This document shows, in pieces, positions 16,056-23,737 of a stretch of DNA of 40,248 bases. Numbering within the stretch: the stretch's first letter is position 1; each line of letters starts with the position of its first letter. The translations under genes and the position numbers were made by a program. Origin of the DNA: Meiothermus hypogaeus (GTDB lineage: Bacteria > Deinococcota > Deinococci > Deinococcales > Thermaceae); contig NZ_QWKY01000028.1 of NCBI RefSeq assembly GCF_003574035.1, positions 1 to 40,248 on the forward strand, written 5' to 3'. Under the pieces are notes generated by a model, which searched no databases, was not told where the DNA came from, and saw nothing but the letters and a program-made list of their open reading frames with translations.

Positions 16056-16757
16056 ATGACAAGTTTGCGTGGAAAAGTCGCTTTGGTTACGGGGGCTTCC
16101 TCGGGTATCGGCCTCGAGATTGCCAGGCAACTGGTTGCGGGCGGGGTAGGGGTGGGGTTGTTTGCCCGTAGCCAGGCCAAGTTGGCCCGCCTTGTGGGGG
16201 AGTTGGGTAGCAGCCTGGCCCTGCCAGGAGACATTACCCGTTACGAGGATGTAGAGAGAGCCGTGCACCAGCTCGAGGCCCATTTTGGCGGCCTGGACTA
16301 CCTGATCAACAACGCTGGGGTGGGCATTTTTAAGCCCGTCCACGAACTGAGTCCCGACGAGTGGCAGCAGGTGCTGCAAACCAACCTGACCGGACCTTTT
16401 TTTGCCACCAGAGCTGCCGTGCCCGCCATGCAGAAGCGGGGTGGGGGCCACATCATTAATATCGGTTCCCTGGCGGGGAAGAATGCTTTTGCGAACGGGG
16501 CAGCCTACAACGCCAGCAAGTTTGGCCTGCTGGGCTTTTCCGAAGCCTCCTTGCTGGATCTGCGCTACTACGGGATTCGCGTCAGCAGCATCTTGCCCGG
16601 TTCCGTAGACACGCCCTTTGCCGGCAACAGCACTGGAGCCGCCTGGAAAATCCAGCCCCAGGATATTGCCCAGGCAGTGTTATACCTGCTGCAAAGCGAC
16701 CCCCGCATCATTCCCAGCCAGCTTGATCTGCGCCCCAGTCAGCCTCCAAGGAAGTGA
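16056..16757 (+). CDS. Short-chain dehydrogenase/reductase
   Basis: Classical SDR of 233 residues. The N-terminal TGASSGIG binds the nicotinamide cofactor, NNAG lies in the central sheet, and the catalytic Ser and Y-x-x-x-K are in NIGSLAGKNAF and AAYNASK. The arginine in FARSQAKL after the second strand suggests NADPH preference. The substrate cannot be told. I chose the ATG at 16056 (MTSLRGKVALVTG) because family homology begins there; a weak CACGAT -10 box ends 6 bases upstream. The gene stands alone between two repeat elements. Confidence 0.92.
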   Translation: MTSLRGKVALVTGASSGIGLEIARQLVAGGVGVGLFARSQAKLARLVGELGSSLALPGDITRYEDVERAVHQLEAHFGGLDYLINNAGVGIFKPVHELSPDEWQQVLQTNLTGPFFATRAAVPAMQKRGGGHIINIGSLAGKNAFANGAAYNASKFGLLGFSEASLLDLRYYGIRVSSILPGSVDTPFAGNSTGAAWKIQPQDIAQAVLYLLQSDPRIIPSQLDLRPSQPPRK

Positions 16758-16949
16758 GCAGCGGGGTTCCCACAAGAGCTTGATCCGCAGCCTACTTTCC
16801 GAATACCCATCTTTGGGCTCTGGGCCGTTTGTGTGTAGCTACCCTGGGTCAAGAATCTTTTGAACCCGTCCAGAAAACATCCATGTAGTGCGAGATAAGC
16901 AAACAGGTTCAGCGGTTATGTTTCAGGAACTGGACATTTGTCCCCACTC

Positions 16950-17146
16950 ATACCAGATTCGGTTAGTTCGTCACCCTTTGGTGACGAACTAACCCGACCG
17001 AAGTTATCCGCGTAGCGGAGGGCGATACCGCCCCTTGGAAGCAAGACGCTTTCTTCGCCGACCGACAGGGAGGGGAGTGCTCTAGGATTCAAAAAGACAG
17101 CCTCTAGTGTTTTTGGTTTTGTAAACTGTCTTTTTGAATCCGGTAT
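16950..17146. repeat. Palindromic repeat element, copy 3 (one 38-bp unit)
   Basis: This 197-bp copy has both end hairpins intact: the left arm pair around CACCCTTTGGTG and a 16-bp right stem from GGATTCAAAAAGACAG. It contains a single 38-bp unit (17000-17037). The 657-bp gap 16758-17414 also holds a small hairpin CCCCAG/CTGGGG (17214-17232) and the control region of the malE-like gene. From 16758 to 16949 I see nothing. Confidence 0.92.
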
Positions 17147-17245
17147 CAGACCCTCTGGCTGCTTATCGCTGAATCCTCGGAAAATTGCTCGGGTACGCCA
17201 ATGTTGAACCAGGCCCCAGCAGAGTCCTGGGGTGATTCCAGACTC

Positions 17246-17273
17246 TTTACTTCGCTCCGGATTGTAGTAAGAT
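17246..17273 (+). promoter_or_regulatory. Possible promoter of the malE-like gene
   Basis: TTTACT (17246-17251) and TAAGAT (17268-17273) with a 16-base spacer. It would give a leader of about 135 bases containing the operator and a hairpin. A second candidate, TTGGAA at 17313, is weaker. Confidence 0.35.
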
Positions 17274-17324
17274 ACCATTTGACGCAGAAGGCAGATGATC
17301 AAAAAGTAACGTTTGGAACATTGT

Positions 17325-17338
17325 GGAAACGCTGCCAT
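17325..17338. promoter_or_regulatory. Degenerate LacI-type operator upstream of the malE-like gene
   Basis: GGAAACGCTGCCAT matches the malQ operator core GAAGCGCTTCCAT at 11 of 13 positions. It lies between the candidate promoter and the gene start, where a bound repressor could block transcription. It is weaker than the other two sites. Confidence 0.4.
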
Positions 17339-17360
17339 ACACTGCTGTCGTGATCCAGAG

Positions 17361-17398
17361 CAAGCTATGTTTCGATCCCGCATCCGGGACATAGCTTG
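17361..17398 (+). other. Leader hairpin before the malE-like gene
   Basis: CAAGCTATGT (17361-17370) pairs perfectly with ACATAGCTTG (17389-17398), and CCCG-CATC-CGGG stacks inside the loop. It ends six bases before the AGGAGGAGGAG ribosome site. It could protect the mRNA 5' end of a highly expressed binding protein or modulate translation. Confidence 0.55.
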
Positions 17399-17414
17399 GA
17401 AACAGGAGGAGGAG

Positions 17415-18617
17415 ATGAAGAAAGGTCTTTTGATTGCAGCCATAGCGGCCCTGGGTTTGGTGGGCTCGGCTCTGGCGCAGGGCAGGCTTACGGTCTGGAC
17501 GCACTACGGCGGCCCTGAGCTGGCCTGGCTCAAACAAACCGCAGCCAACTTTGCCAAGAGCAGCGGCACCCAGGTAGAAGTAGTAGAAGTGCCTTTTGGC
17601 GATATTCAGAACAAGTTCATCCTGGGAGCGCCCCAGGGCCAGGCTGCCGATCTGGTGGTGAGCATTCCCCACGACTGGGTGGGGGCCATGGCAGCGGCGG
17701 GTGTGTTAGAGCCCATGGGCAAGTATGCGACCAGCAGCTATATTCAGAGCCTCTCGGATGTGGCGGTTGAGGCCCTCACCTACCGTAATCAACTCTTTGC
17801 CCTGCCAATGTTCGCGGAGTCGGTGGCGCTTATCTACAACAAGAAGCTGGTTAAGGAAGCCCCCAAAACCTGGGACGAGTTCCTAAAGATTGCCCAGGAC
17901 AACACCAAGGGCAATTCCTTCGGGTTCCTCTACGACCTGGCCAACCCCTATTTCAACTACGGCTGGTTCACCGCTTACGGGGCCTCGGTGTTTGGTCGTA
18001 CTGCACAGGGGGTAGATGCTAGCCAGACCCGCCTGGGCGGTGATGCAGGCAACCGTGCGGTGAGCTTCATTAAGGATTTGCGCTACCGTTACCGCTTGAT
18101 TCCCGAGGGCGTGGACTATGGCGTGGCCGACAGCGCCTTCAAGGAAGGCGCCCTGGCCATGATTCTCAACGGCCCCTGGGCGATTGGCGACTACAAGAAG
18201 GCCAACATTGACTTTGGTATTGCACCCATACCCAACCCCCCCGGTGGTCAGCAGTGGCGTCCGTTTGTGGGGGTGCAGGGTGTGGCTATGAATGCTTACT
18301 CGCGCAACAAGACCGCAGCTGCCAACTTTGCCAAGCTGCTGGTGAGCACCCAGAACCAGATCGCCTTCAATAAAGCCGGTGGCCGTCTGCCGGTTTCTAA
18401 ACAGGCCGTCCAGCAGCTGCGCAACGATCCGGTGGTGGCGGGCTTTTCGGCTACCATCGCCTTAGGTTCGCCCATGCCCAACATCCCCGAGATGGGTAAG
18501 GTGTGGGGGCCCTGGGGGAATGCCCTGTCGCAGGCCGTCCAGAAGTCGGACACCAACGTGGCCCAAATCGTGGCGGCTATGGTAGCAGAAATTAACCGGG
18601 GCCTTTCGGGCCGATAG
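17415..18617 (+). CDS. malE: MalE-like maltose/maltodextrin-binding protein
   Basis: Extracytoplasmic solute-binding protein of 400 residues, family 1. A Sec signal (about 1-21, AALGLVGSALA then QGRL) precedes RLTVWTHYGGPELAWL, the usual family opening. Blocks such as ALPMFAESVALIYNKKLV, ALAMILNGPWAIGDY and FVGVQGVAMNAYSRNK match maltose/trehalose-binding proteins. A very strong AGGAGGAGGAG touches the ATG, pointing to high expression. It is separated by 10 kb from malF-malG, but its upstream region carries a variant of the same operator, which supports their being one transporter. A canonical terminator follows. Confidence 0.88.
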   Translation: MKKGLLIAAIAALGLVGSALAQGRLTVWTHYGGPELAWLKQTAANFAKSSGTQVEVVEVPFGDIQNKFILGAPQGQAADLVVSIPHDWVGAMAAAGVLEPMGKYATSSYIQSLSDVAVEALTYRNQLFALPMFAESVALIYNKKLVKEAPKTWDEFLKIAQDNTKGNSFGFLYDLANPYFNYGWFTAYGASVFGRTAQGVDASQTRLGGDAGNRAVSFIKDLRYRYRLIPEGVDYGVADSAFKEGALAMILNGPWAIGDYKKANIDFGIAPIPNPPGGQQWRPFVGVQGVAMNAYSRNKTAAANFAKLLVSTQNQIAFNKAGGRLPVSKQAVQQLRNDPVVAGFSATIALGSPMPNIPEMGKVWGPWGNALSQAVQKSDTNVAQIVAAMVAEINRGLSGR

Positions 18618-18663
18618 GGTAGTGCCCACGAATACCCGATACGACGAAAACCTTCGCTTTCTG

Positions 18664-18689
18664 AACCCCCTTCGTGAGAAGGGGGTTTT
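18664..18689 (+). terminator. Rho-independent terminator after the malE-like gene
   Basis: AACCCCCTTC pairs with GAAGGGGGTT around GTGA and runs into TTTT. It starts about 46 bases after the stop. This is the clearest intrinsic terminator in the window. Confidence 0.85.
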
Positions 18690-18769
18690 ATCCACTAGTA
18701 GATGAGAGAAAAAAGTGTGCATTCCAACATCGAAATTATGCGCCGATAGGCTACTCTATTTTTCATAGC

Positions 18770-18783
18770 TGCGCTTCGGCGCA
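18770..18783 (+). other. UUCG-tetraloop hairpin before the HtrA-like gene
   Basis: TGCGC-TTCG-GCGCA forms a very stable C(UUCG)G tetraloop stem directly upstream of the GACAGGAG ribosome site. A TACTCT box at 18752-18757 would place the hairpin close to the mRNA 5' end, where such structures slow decay. Confidence 0.5.
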
Positions 18784-18800
18784 CGGACAGGAGACCCTCC

Positions 18801-19835
18801 ATGCGGCGTTCTTGGATAATTTTCGCGGTAGTGGCTTACCTCGGCACGCTGGCTGCGGTGATTCATGCACAGCCGGTACAGACGCCCGGAACCCTAACCG
18901 CCGAAATTCGAAGCGCCCTCGAGCAGGTCTACACCCGTGCCCTCCCAGGGGCGGTACGCATTGAGACAATCCCTGAAGGCACGGGTTCCGGTTTTTTTAT
19001 CAGCGCGGATGGGCTGGTCATGACGGCTTATCACGTAATTGAAGATACGCAGAGTTTTCGGGTGGTGAACTATAAAAATGAGTCGTTCCCCGCAGAATTA
19101 GTGGGCTATGACGAGTTTCGCGATATTGCCATCTTGCGAGCCCGGGTGAATGCGCCGGTGCCGTTCCTGGTGCTCGAGACCAGTCAGGGTCCACGTGTAG
19201 GCGAGCCTTTGCTGGCCATTGGGAACTCGAGGGGGGCCTTTATTGCGCCGCGCTATGGGCTGGTTAATACCGTCGAACGCGACATTTTCCCCTTCTTCAA
19301 CTCTATCGCTATTTCTACCACCATTCCCCTGGCCCCCGGCGACTCGGGCGGCCCGGTAATCAACCAGGCCGGGCGGGTGGTTGCGGTAGTGGTGGCGATT
19401 GGTCAGCCCAACGGGGTGTTTGAGAGCTACCTGTCGCCTTTACTGGGCCTGGATGAGGTGATAGGCCAGCTAAAAACAGGTCGTAAACGCGATGTGCCTT
19501 ATATTGGAGTGCAACTTTTCCAGATTGATGATGACACCGCCACCACGCTGCGCATCCCCAAGGAAGGGGTTTTGATCCGAGGGCTGCTGCGGGGCGGAGC
19601 TGCCGAGCGAGCGGGCCTGCGTGGCTTTGCGGTGCGCCGGGAGAACGGCCAGGAAGTCTACGATTTTGACGTGATTCTCGAGGCCGATGGTAGACCTTTC
19701 AACGATGTCACCGAGCTCCAGCGCTATATCCGCAGCAAAGAGGTAGGTGACAACGTGACCCTGACCATACGGCGGGGCAGCCAGACCCTCAAAATTGAAC
19801 TCAAACTCACCGCCAACCCAACCCGGCGCGGCTAG
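18801..19835 (+). CDS. HtrA/DegP-like serine protease with PDZ domain
   Basis: Exported trypsin-like protease of 344 residues for envelope protein quality control. An N-terminal hydrophobic segment (about 5-23, ending VIHAQP) is a signal peptide or anchor. The catalytic triad is complete: H78 in MTAYHVIE, D108 in FRDIAIL, and S182 in APGDSGGP. One PDZ domain follows (about 235-340), with GVLIRGLLRGGAAERAGLRG. The loop after the catalytic block lacks a long LA-loop insert, so it is closer to DegS/HtrA with one PDZ than to DegP. A ribosome site ACAGGAG lies 8 bases before the ATG. Confidence 0.93.
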   Translation: MRRSWIIFAVVAYLGTLAAVIHAQPVQTPGTLTAEIRSALEQVYTRALPGAVRIETIPEGTGSGFFISADGLVMTAYHVIEDTQSFRVVNYKNESFPAELVGYDEFRDIAILRARVNAPVPFLVLETSQGPRVGEPLLAIGNSRGAFIAPRYGLVNTVERDIFPFFNSIAISTTIPLAPGDSGGPVINQAGRVVAVVVAIGQPNGVFESYLSPLLGLDEVIGQLKTGRKRDVPYIGVQLFQIDDDTATTLRIPKEGVLIRGLLRGGAAERAGLRGFAVRRENGQEVYDFDVILEADGRPFNDVTELQRYIRSKEVGDNVTLTIRRGSQTLKIELKLTANPTRRG

Positions 19836-19869
19836 ATTAGGTTTTCGTTCTCCTTTCCAAGTCAGGTAG

Positions 19870-19912
19870 TACCAGATTCGGTTGGTTCGTCACCATTTGG
19901 TGGCGAATGGGG
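19870..19912. repeat. Palindromic repeat element, copy 7 (left end only)
   Basis: TACCAGATTCGGTTGG begins a diverged left-end hairpin (GGTTCGTCACC / GGTGGCGAA) and then likeness stops. No 38-bp unit or right end is found, so it is a decayed fragment. The rest of the 205-bp gap is AT-rich (19920-19975), unusual for this window, and probably contains the promoter of the aminotransferase, although I could not place clear boxes. Confidence 0.7.
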
Positions 19913-20040
19913 GTACGCGAAAAATTTGAAAAACTTATTGCATTTTGTAAAGAATACTTATCAAACTTGACACTCTGACCATTGCTTCACCCTGCCCGGG
20001 CTACTACCATTGGAGGAAAGTCCTGAAGGGAGGCCCTTTT

Positions 20041-21381
20041 ATGGAACGCCCATCTAAAGAAGTAATCCAGGAGAACCGCGACTACACCCTATTTTCGTGG
20101 TCGGTGCAAAGCACCTCGAACCCCATCCACATGGCTCGCTCGCAGGGAGTGTGGTTCTGGGACGGCGATGGCAATAAATGGCTGGATTTTAGCAGCCAGC
20201 TCATCAACATCAATGTGGGGCACCAGCACCCCAAGGTACTCGAGGCCATCAAGAAGCAAGTGGATGAACTCTGCTTTGCGGGCCCCAGCTTTGCCACTGA
20301 GCCCCGGGGGCAACTGGGTAAGAAACTGGCCGAAGTGACGGGCCTGGCCAAGTCGTTTTTCTGCCTGGGCGGGGCCGAGGCCAACGAAAATGCCATGAAG
20401 ATGGCCCGCCTTTACACGGGCCGCGACAAGATCATCACCCGCTACCGCAGCTACCATGGCGCTACCATGGGCGCCATGACCGCCTCGGGCGACCCCCGGC
20501 GCTGGCCGGTGGAGCCGGGCATTCCGGGCATCGTGCGGGCCTTCGACCCCTACTGCTACCGCTGCCCCTTTGGCAAGACCCCGGATAGCTGCCAGCGGGA
20601 GTGCGTGAGCCACATCGAAGAAATCATCCAGATGGAAGGCCCCCACACCATCGCGGCCATCATGGTCGAGGGCATTACCGGCTCCAACGGGCTTCTGGTG
20701 CCCCCCGACGACTACTACCCCAAGCTGCGGGCGCTATGCGACAAATACGGCATTCTCCTCATTACCGATGAGGTGATGAGCGGCTTCGGGCGCACGGGTA
20801 AGTGGCTTTCTACTCAGCACTACGGCATCAAGCCGGACATCGTGACCTGTGCCAAAGGCCTCACCAGCGGTTACATGCCCCTGGGAGCGGTGATTGTCTC
20901 CAAGCCGATTGCCGATTTCTTTGAAGACCACATGCTCTGGGGGGGGCTGACTTACTCGGGCCACCCGGTCTCCTGCGCCGCCGCTGTAGCGAACCTCGCG
21001 GTCTACGAGGAAGAACACCTGTTCGAAAACACCGAAGCGCAAGGGAAATACTTGGGGGAGCGGCTCGAGGCCATGCGCAAGAAGTACGCCTGTGTGGGCG
21101 ACGTGCGCTACATCGGGCTTTTTAGCGTGCTCGAGCTGGTCAAGGACAAAGCCACCAAGGAGCCCCTGGCTCCCTTCAACGGCACCTCACCCGAGATGCA
21201 GAAGCTGGCGGGCTACCTCAAGTCCAAGCACATCTACGCCTTCAGCCGCTTCAACATGCTCTGGGTTTGCCCACCGCTGGTTATTAACCGCGAAGAACTC
21301 AAATACGGCCTGGACGTGATCGAAGAGGGTCTGGCCCTGGTGGATGAGGCGCTGGGCGTGGTGGGGGCGGCTGCCGACTAG
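20041..21381 (+). CDS. Class III aminotransferase (omega-amino acid type)
   Basis: PLP-dependent enzyme of 446 residues. LLITDEVMSGFGRTGK holds the PLP-pairing aspartate, and the Schiff-base lysine is in VTCAKGLTSGY. The FCLGGAEANENAMKMAR block and the YRSYHGATMGAM region are typical of beta-alanine/taurine/GABA:pyruvate aminotransferases; the exact donor is uncertain. A cluster of four cysteines, C172-x2-C175-x8-C184-x3-C188, sits in the segment PYCYRCPFG and looks like a metal site or paired disulfides. AAGGGAGG precedes the ATG by 8 bases. A succinate-semialdehyde dehydrogenase-like gene lies 10 kb away, but no direct link is shown. Confidence 0.9.
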   Translation: MERPSKEVIQENRDYTLFSWSVQSTSNPIHMARSQGVWFWDGDGNKWLDFSSQLININVGHQHPKVLEAIKKQVDELCFAGPSFATEPRGQLGKKLAEVTGLAKSFFCLGGAEANENAMKMARLYTGRDKIITRYRSYHGATMGAMTASGDPRRWPVEPGIPGIVRAFDPYCYRCPFGKTPDSCQRECVSHIEEIIQMEGPHTIAAIMVEGITGSNGLLVPPDDYYPKLRALCDKYGILLITDEVMSGFGRTGKWLSTQHYGIKPDIVTCAKGLTSGYMPLGAVIVSKPIADFFEDHMLWGGLTYSGHPVSCAAAVANLAVYEEEHLFENTEAQGKYLGERLEAMRKKYACVGDVRYIGLFSVLELVKDKATKEPLAPFNGTSPEMQKLAGYLKSKHIYAFSRFNMLWVCPPLVINREELKYGLDVIEEGLALVDEALGVVGAAAD

Positions 21382-21552
21382 GCGAAAGTTCAAGCAGCGT
21401 TGCCTTTTTGCGAAAGACCAACCCGAAGCCACCGGTAACCTTGGCGGCCTGGTAAGTAAAGCTCAGCGCCCCAGGGCGTCAGGGTAGGTTTGGCCTGGAG
21501 TCCGATTGTGGGTGCGCTTTCTCGGAAAGTGGGTCATGGGGTGTCTTCCGCT

Positions 21553-21568
21553 ATAGAAGCGCTTCCAT
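21553..21568. promoter_or_regulatory. LacI-type operator of malQ
   Basis: ATAGAAGCGCTTCCAT contains the perfect palindrome GAAGCGCTTC. It lies where the -35 region of the predicted malQ promoter should be (the -10 box is at 21586-21591), a position suited to repression. It shares AAGCGCTTCCAT with the malF site. Confidence 0.65.
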
Positions 21569-21585
21569 CCTGTACTCAGGTGGTT

Positions 21586-21591
21586 TAGACT
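21586..21591 (+). promoter_or_regulatory. -10 box for malQ
   Basis: TAGACT ends 9 bases before the ATG and no ribosome site is present, suggesting a leaderless or near-leaderless transcript. Confidence 0.4.
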
Positions 21592-21600
21592 ACGCTTACT

Positions 21601-23106
21601 ATGCAAATTGAGCGTTCGTTCGGGATTCTGCTCCACCCCACCAGTTTTCCGGGTCGGTGGGGGATGGGGGCTTTGGGCCGGGAGGCAGAGCGGTTTTTGG
21701 ACTGGCTGGCTTCGACTGGCGCTAAGTGGTGGCAGGTGTTGCCGCTGGGCCCTACCAGCTACGGCGACTCGCCCTACCAGTCCTTCTCGGCATTTGCCGG
21801 AAACCCCTACCTGGTAGACCCGGAAATGCTCATAGAAAAGGGCTGGCTGGAAAAAACCGAGGAACCCCCGCAGTACCCTGCCGATGGTGTTAATTACGGC
21901 TGGCTCTACGAGACCCGCTGGCCCCTCCTGCGGCGGGCTTTCACCGGGTTTCAGGCCCGGGGTTCCGCGCAGGACAAAGCGCTTCTAGAGGCTTTTATCC
22001 AGGCCGAACAGGCCTGGCTGGAAGACTTTGCTCTGTTCATGGCGCTCAAGACCCGCTTTGGCGGCAAGCCCTGGAACGAGTGGAGCCCCGAGCTGCGCGA
22101 CCGCAAACCGGCAGCCCTGGCCAAAGCCCGCGAAGAGCTGGCCTACGAGGTGGCCTTGCACGAGTGGATTCAGTGGTTGTTTTACACCGAGTGGGGTAAG
22201 ACCAAGGCCTATGCCGAGTCTAAAGGCATTCGGATTATTGGGGACATGCCCATCTTTGTGGCCTTCGACTCCTCGGATGTGTGGGCCCACCCGCAATACT
22301 TTTACCTCGATGCCGATGGCAACCCCACCGTTGTGGCGGGTGTTCCACCCGACTACTTTTCCGAAACCGGCCAGCTCTGGGGCAACCCGCTGTACCGCTG
22401 GGATGTGATGGAGGAAGAGAACTTTGCCTGGTGGATTTCCCGCATCCAGCAGTCGCTCAAGCAATGCCACTTGGTACGCATAGACCACTTTCGGGGCTTT
22501 GAAGCCTACTGGGAAATTCCTTTTGGCATGCCCAACGCCATCAAGGGCCGCTGGGTCAAGGCGCCGGGTGAAAAACTTTTCAAGGCGGTGCGAGCTGCGT
22601 TGGGAGATGCGCCGATTATTGCCGAGGATCTGGGGGTCATCACGCCCGAGGTAGAAGCCCTGCGCGATGGGTTTGGCTTTCCCGGCATGAAGATTCTCCA
22701 GTTCGCTTTTTCCGACGATACAAACGTTTTCTTGCCGCACAACTATCCCCCGCATGGCAACGTGATTGTGTACAGCGGCACCCACGATAACGACACCAGC
22801 CTGGGGTGGTTCCGCACCGCGCCCGCGGCTGAACGGGCCTTCATGCGCGACTACCTGGCCCGCTACGATATCCGTTGCCTGTCGGAATACGAAGTGGCGG
22901 GCGCCCTGATTGAGCTGGCCTTCAAGAGCCCGGCCAACCTGGCGGTGGCGCCCATGCAAGACGTGTTGGGTTTGGGCACCGAGGCCCGCATGAACTTTCC
23001 CGGCAGGCTGGGGGGTAACTGGTCGTGGCGCTATGGCGAAGCGGCCCTCGAGCCTGGCCTGGCCGCAGGGTTGCGGGCGCTGGCCGAGGTCAACCGCCGG
23101 GTCTAG
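21601..23106 (+). CDS. malQ: 4-alpha-glucanotransferase (amylomaltase)
   Basis: GH77 enzyme of 501 residues that transfers maltooligosaccharide chains and releases glucose during maltodextrin breakdown. The N-terminus FGILLHPTSFPGRWGMGALG and the GDSPYQSFSAFAGNPYLVD block are typical. The catalytic regions are VRIDHFRGFEAYW (nucleophile Asp), IIAEDLGVITPEV (acid Glu) and YSGTHDNDT (stabilising Asp). The length equals Thermus amylomaltase. It carries its own LacI-type operator and probably works with the GH13 enzyme of the malF operon. A VOC gene follows 11 bases later in the same transcript. Confidence 0.96.
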   Translation: MQIERSFGILLHPTSFPGRWGMGALGREAERFLDWLASTGAKWWQVLPLGPTSYGDSPYQSFSAFAGNPYLVDPEMLIEKGWLEKTEEPPQYPADGVNYGWLYETRWPLLRRAFTGFQARGSAQDKALLEAFIQAEQAWLEDFALFMALKTRFGGKPWNEWSPELRDRKPAALAKAREELAYEVALHEWIQWLFYTEWGKTKAYAESKGIRIIGDMPIFVAFDSSDVWAHPQYFYLDADGNPTVVAGVPPDYFSETGQLWGNPLYRWDVMEEENFAWWISRIQQSLKQCHLVRIDHFRGFEAYWEIPFGMPNAIKGRWVKAPGEKLFKAVRAALGDAPIIAEDLGVITPEVEALRDGFGFPGMKILQFAFSDDTNVFLPHNYPPHGNVIVYSGTHDNDTSLGWFRTAPAAERAFMRDYLARYDIRCLSEYEVAGALIELAFKSPANLAVAPMQDVLGLGTEARMNFPGRLGGNWSWRYGEAALEPGLAAGLRALAEVNRRV

Positions 23107-23117
23107 CGGAGGTTCAG

Positions 23118-23513
23118 ATGAAGATTGGGGGGGTGCTCGAGACCTGCCTCTACGCGCCCGACCTGGACGCCGCCAAGGGCTTCTACCAGGGGCTGCTGGG
23201 CCTGGAGCTCTTTGCCGAGCAGCCGGGGCGGCATCTGTTCTTTCGCGCAGGGTCGGGGGTCTTTTTAGTGTTCAACCCCGAAGCCACCCATCAAGAAACC
23301 CTTTTGCCGCCGCATGGCGCTGAGGGCAGCGTGCACGTGTGCTTCAGGGTGCCTGCAGAGGAACTGCCTGGCTGGGCGGCGCGGCTCGAGGCCCACGGTT
23401 ACGCCGTTACCTGGGCAGAGTGGAAGGCAGGCCGGAGCCTGTACGTCTACGACCCCGCCGGCAACCTGGTCGAGCTGGCCCCGGCGGCGATATGGGGCTT
23501 AGCAGATAGCTGA
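23118..23513 (+). CDS. VOC (glyoxalase/bleomycin-resistance) superfamily protein
   Basis: Protein of 131 residues with the two beta-alpha-beta-beta-beta modules of the VOC fold. The first starts LETCLYAPDLDAAKGFYQGLLGLEL; the last strand region is SLYVYDPAGNLVELA, whose final glutamate is a usual metal ligand. The substrate is unknown; members include glyoxalase I, dioxygenases and resistance proteins. The start at 23118 has GCGGAGG 6 bases upstream, and the gene lies 11 bases after malQ, so it is cotranscribed. Confidence 0.88.
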   Translation: MKIGGVLETCLYAPDLDAAKGFYQGLLGLELFAEQPGRHLFFRAGSGVFLVFNPEATHQETLLPPHGAEGSVHVCFRVPAEELPGWAARLEAHGYAVTWAEWKAGRSLYVYDPAGNLVELAPAAIWGLADS

Positions 23514-23628
23514 TGGTCTATGGTCTAAAGCCGATGGCCTACAGTGCATTCCTGCTAGTGGGCTCTACCCAGTCATACCAACTTTACCTAGGCAGTTAGC
23601 TTTGAGGGTCGTCGCAAGCTCCCTCATC

Positions 23629-23699
23629 CGGTGATACCCCAGACGCAGTTAATAACGTCTCCGGCACTATTCTCCTGTACTACTGCCGGAGTGTCACCG
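23629..23699. other. Compact foldable intergenic structure
   Basis: The outer arms CGGTGATAC (23629-23637) and GTGTCACCG (23691-23699) enclose two hairpins, AGACG/CGTCT (23641-23660) and CTCCGGCA/TGCCGGAG (23659-23691). The two inner stems overlap by two bases, so only one may form fully. It lies between the convergent VOC and folate-ligase-like genes and may end both transcripts. No gene is supported in 23514-23737. Confidence 0.4.
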
Positions 23700-23737
23700 C
23701 CTTCTACCGTTTGGGGAGAAGGAAGGGGGCTTTGCTA

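Noticed and set aside
16916-17443. Open frame through repeat copy 3
   Set aside because: It is formed largely by the repeat element and the malE control region; similar frames appear in other copies only because the sequence is shared.
8595-21381. GABA shunt operon (aminotransferase plus succinate-semialdehyde dehydrogenase)
   Set aside because: The two genes are 10 kb apart with unrelated genes between and no shared control signal.
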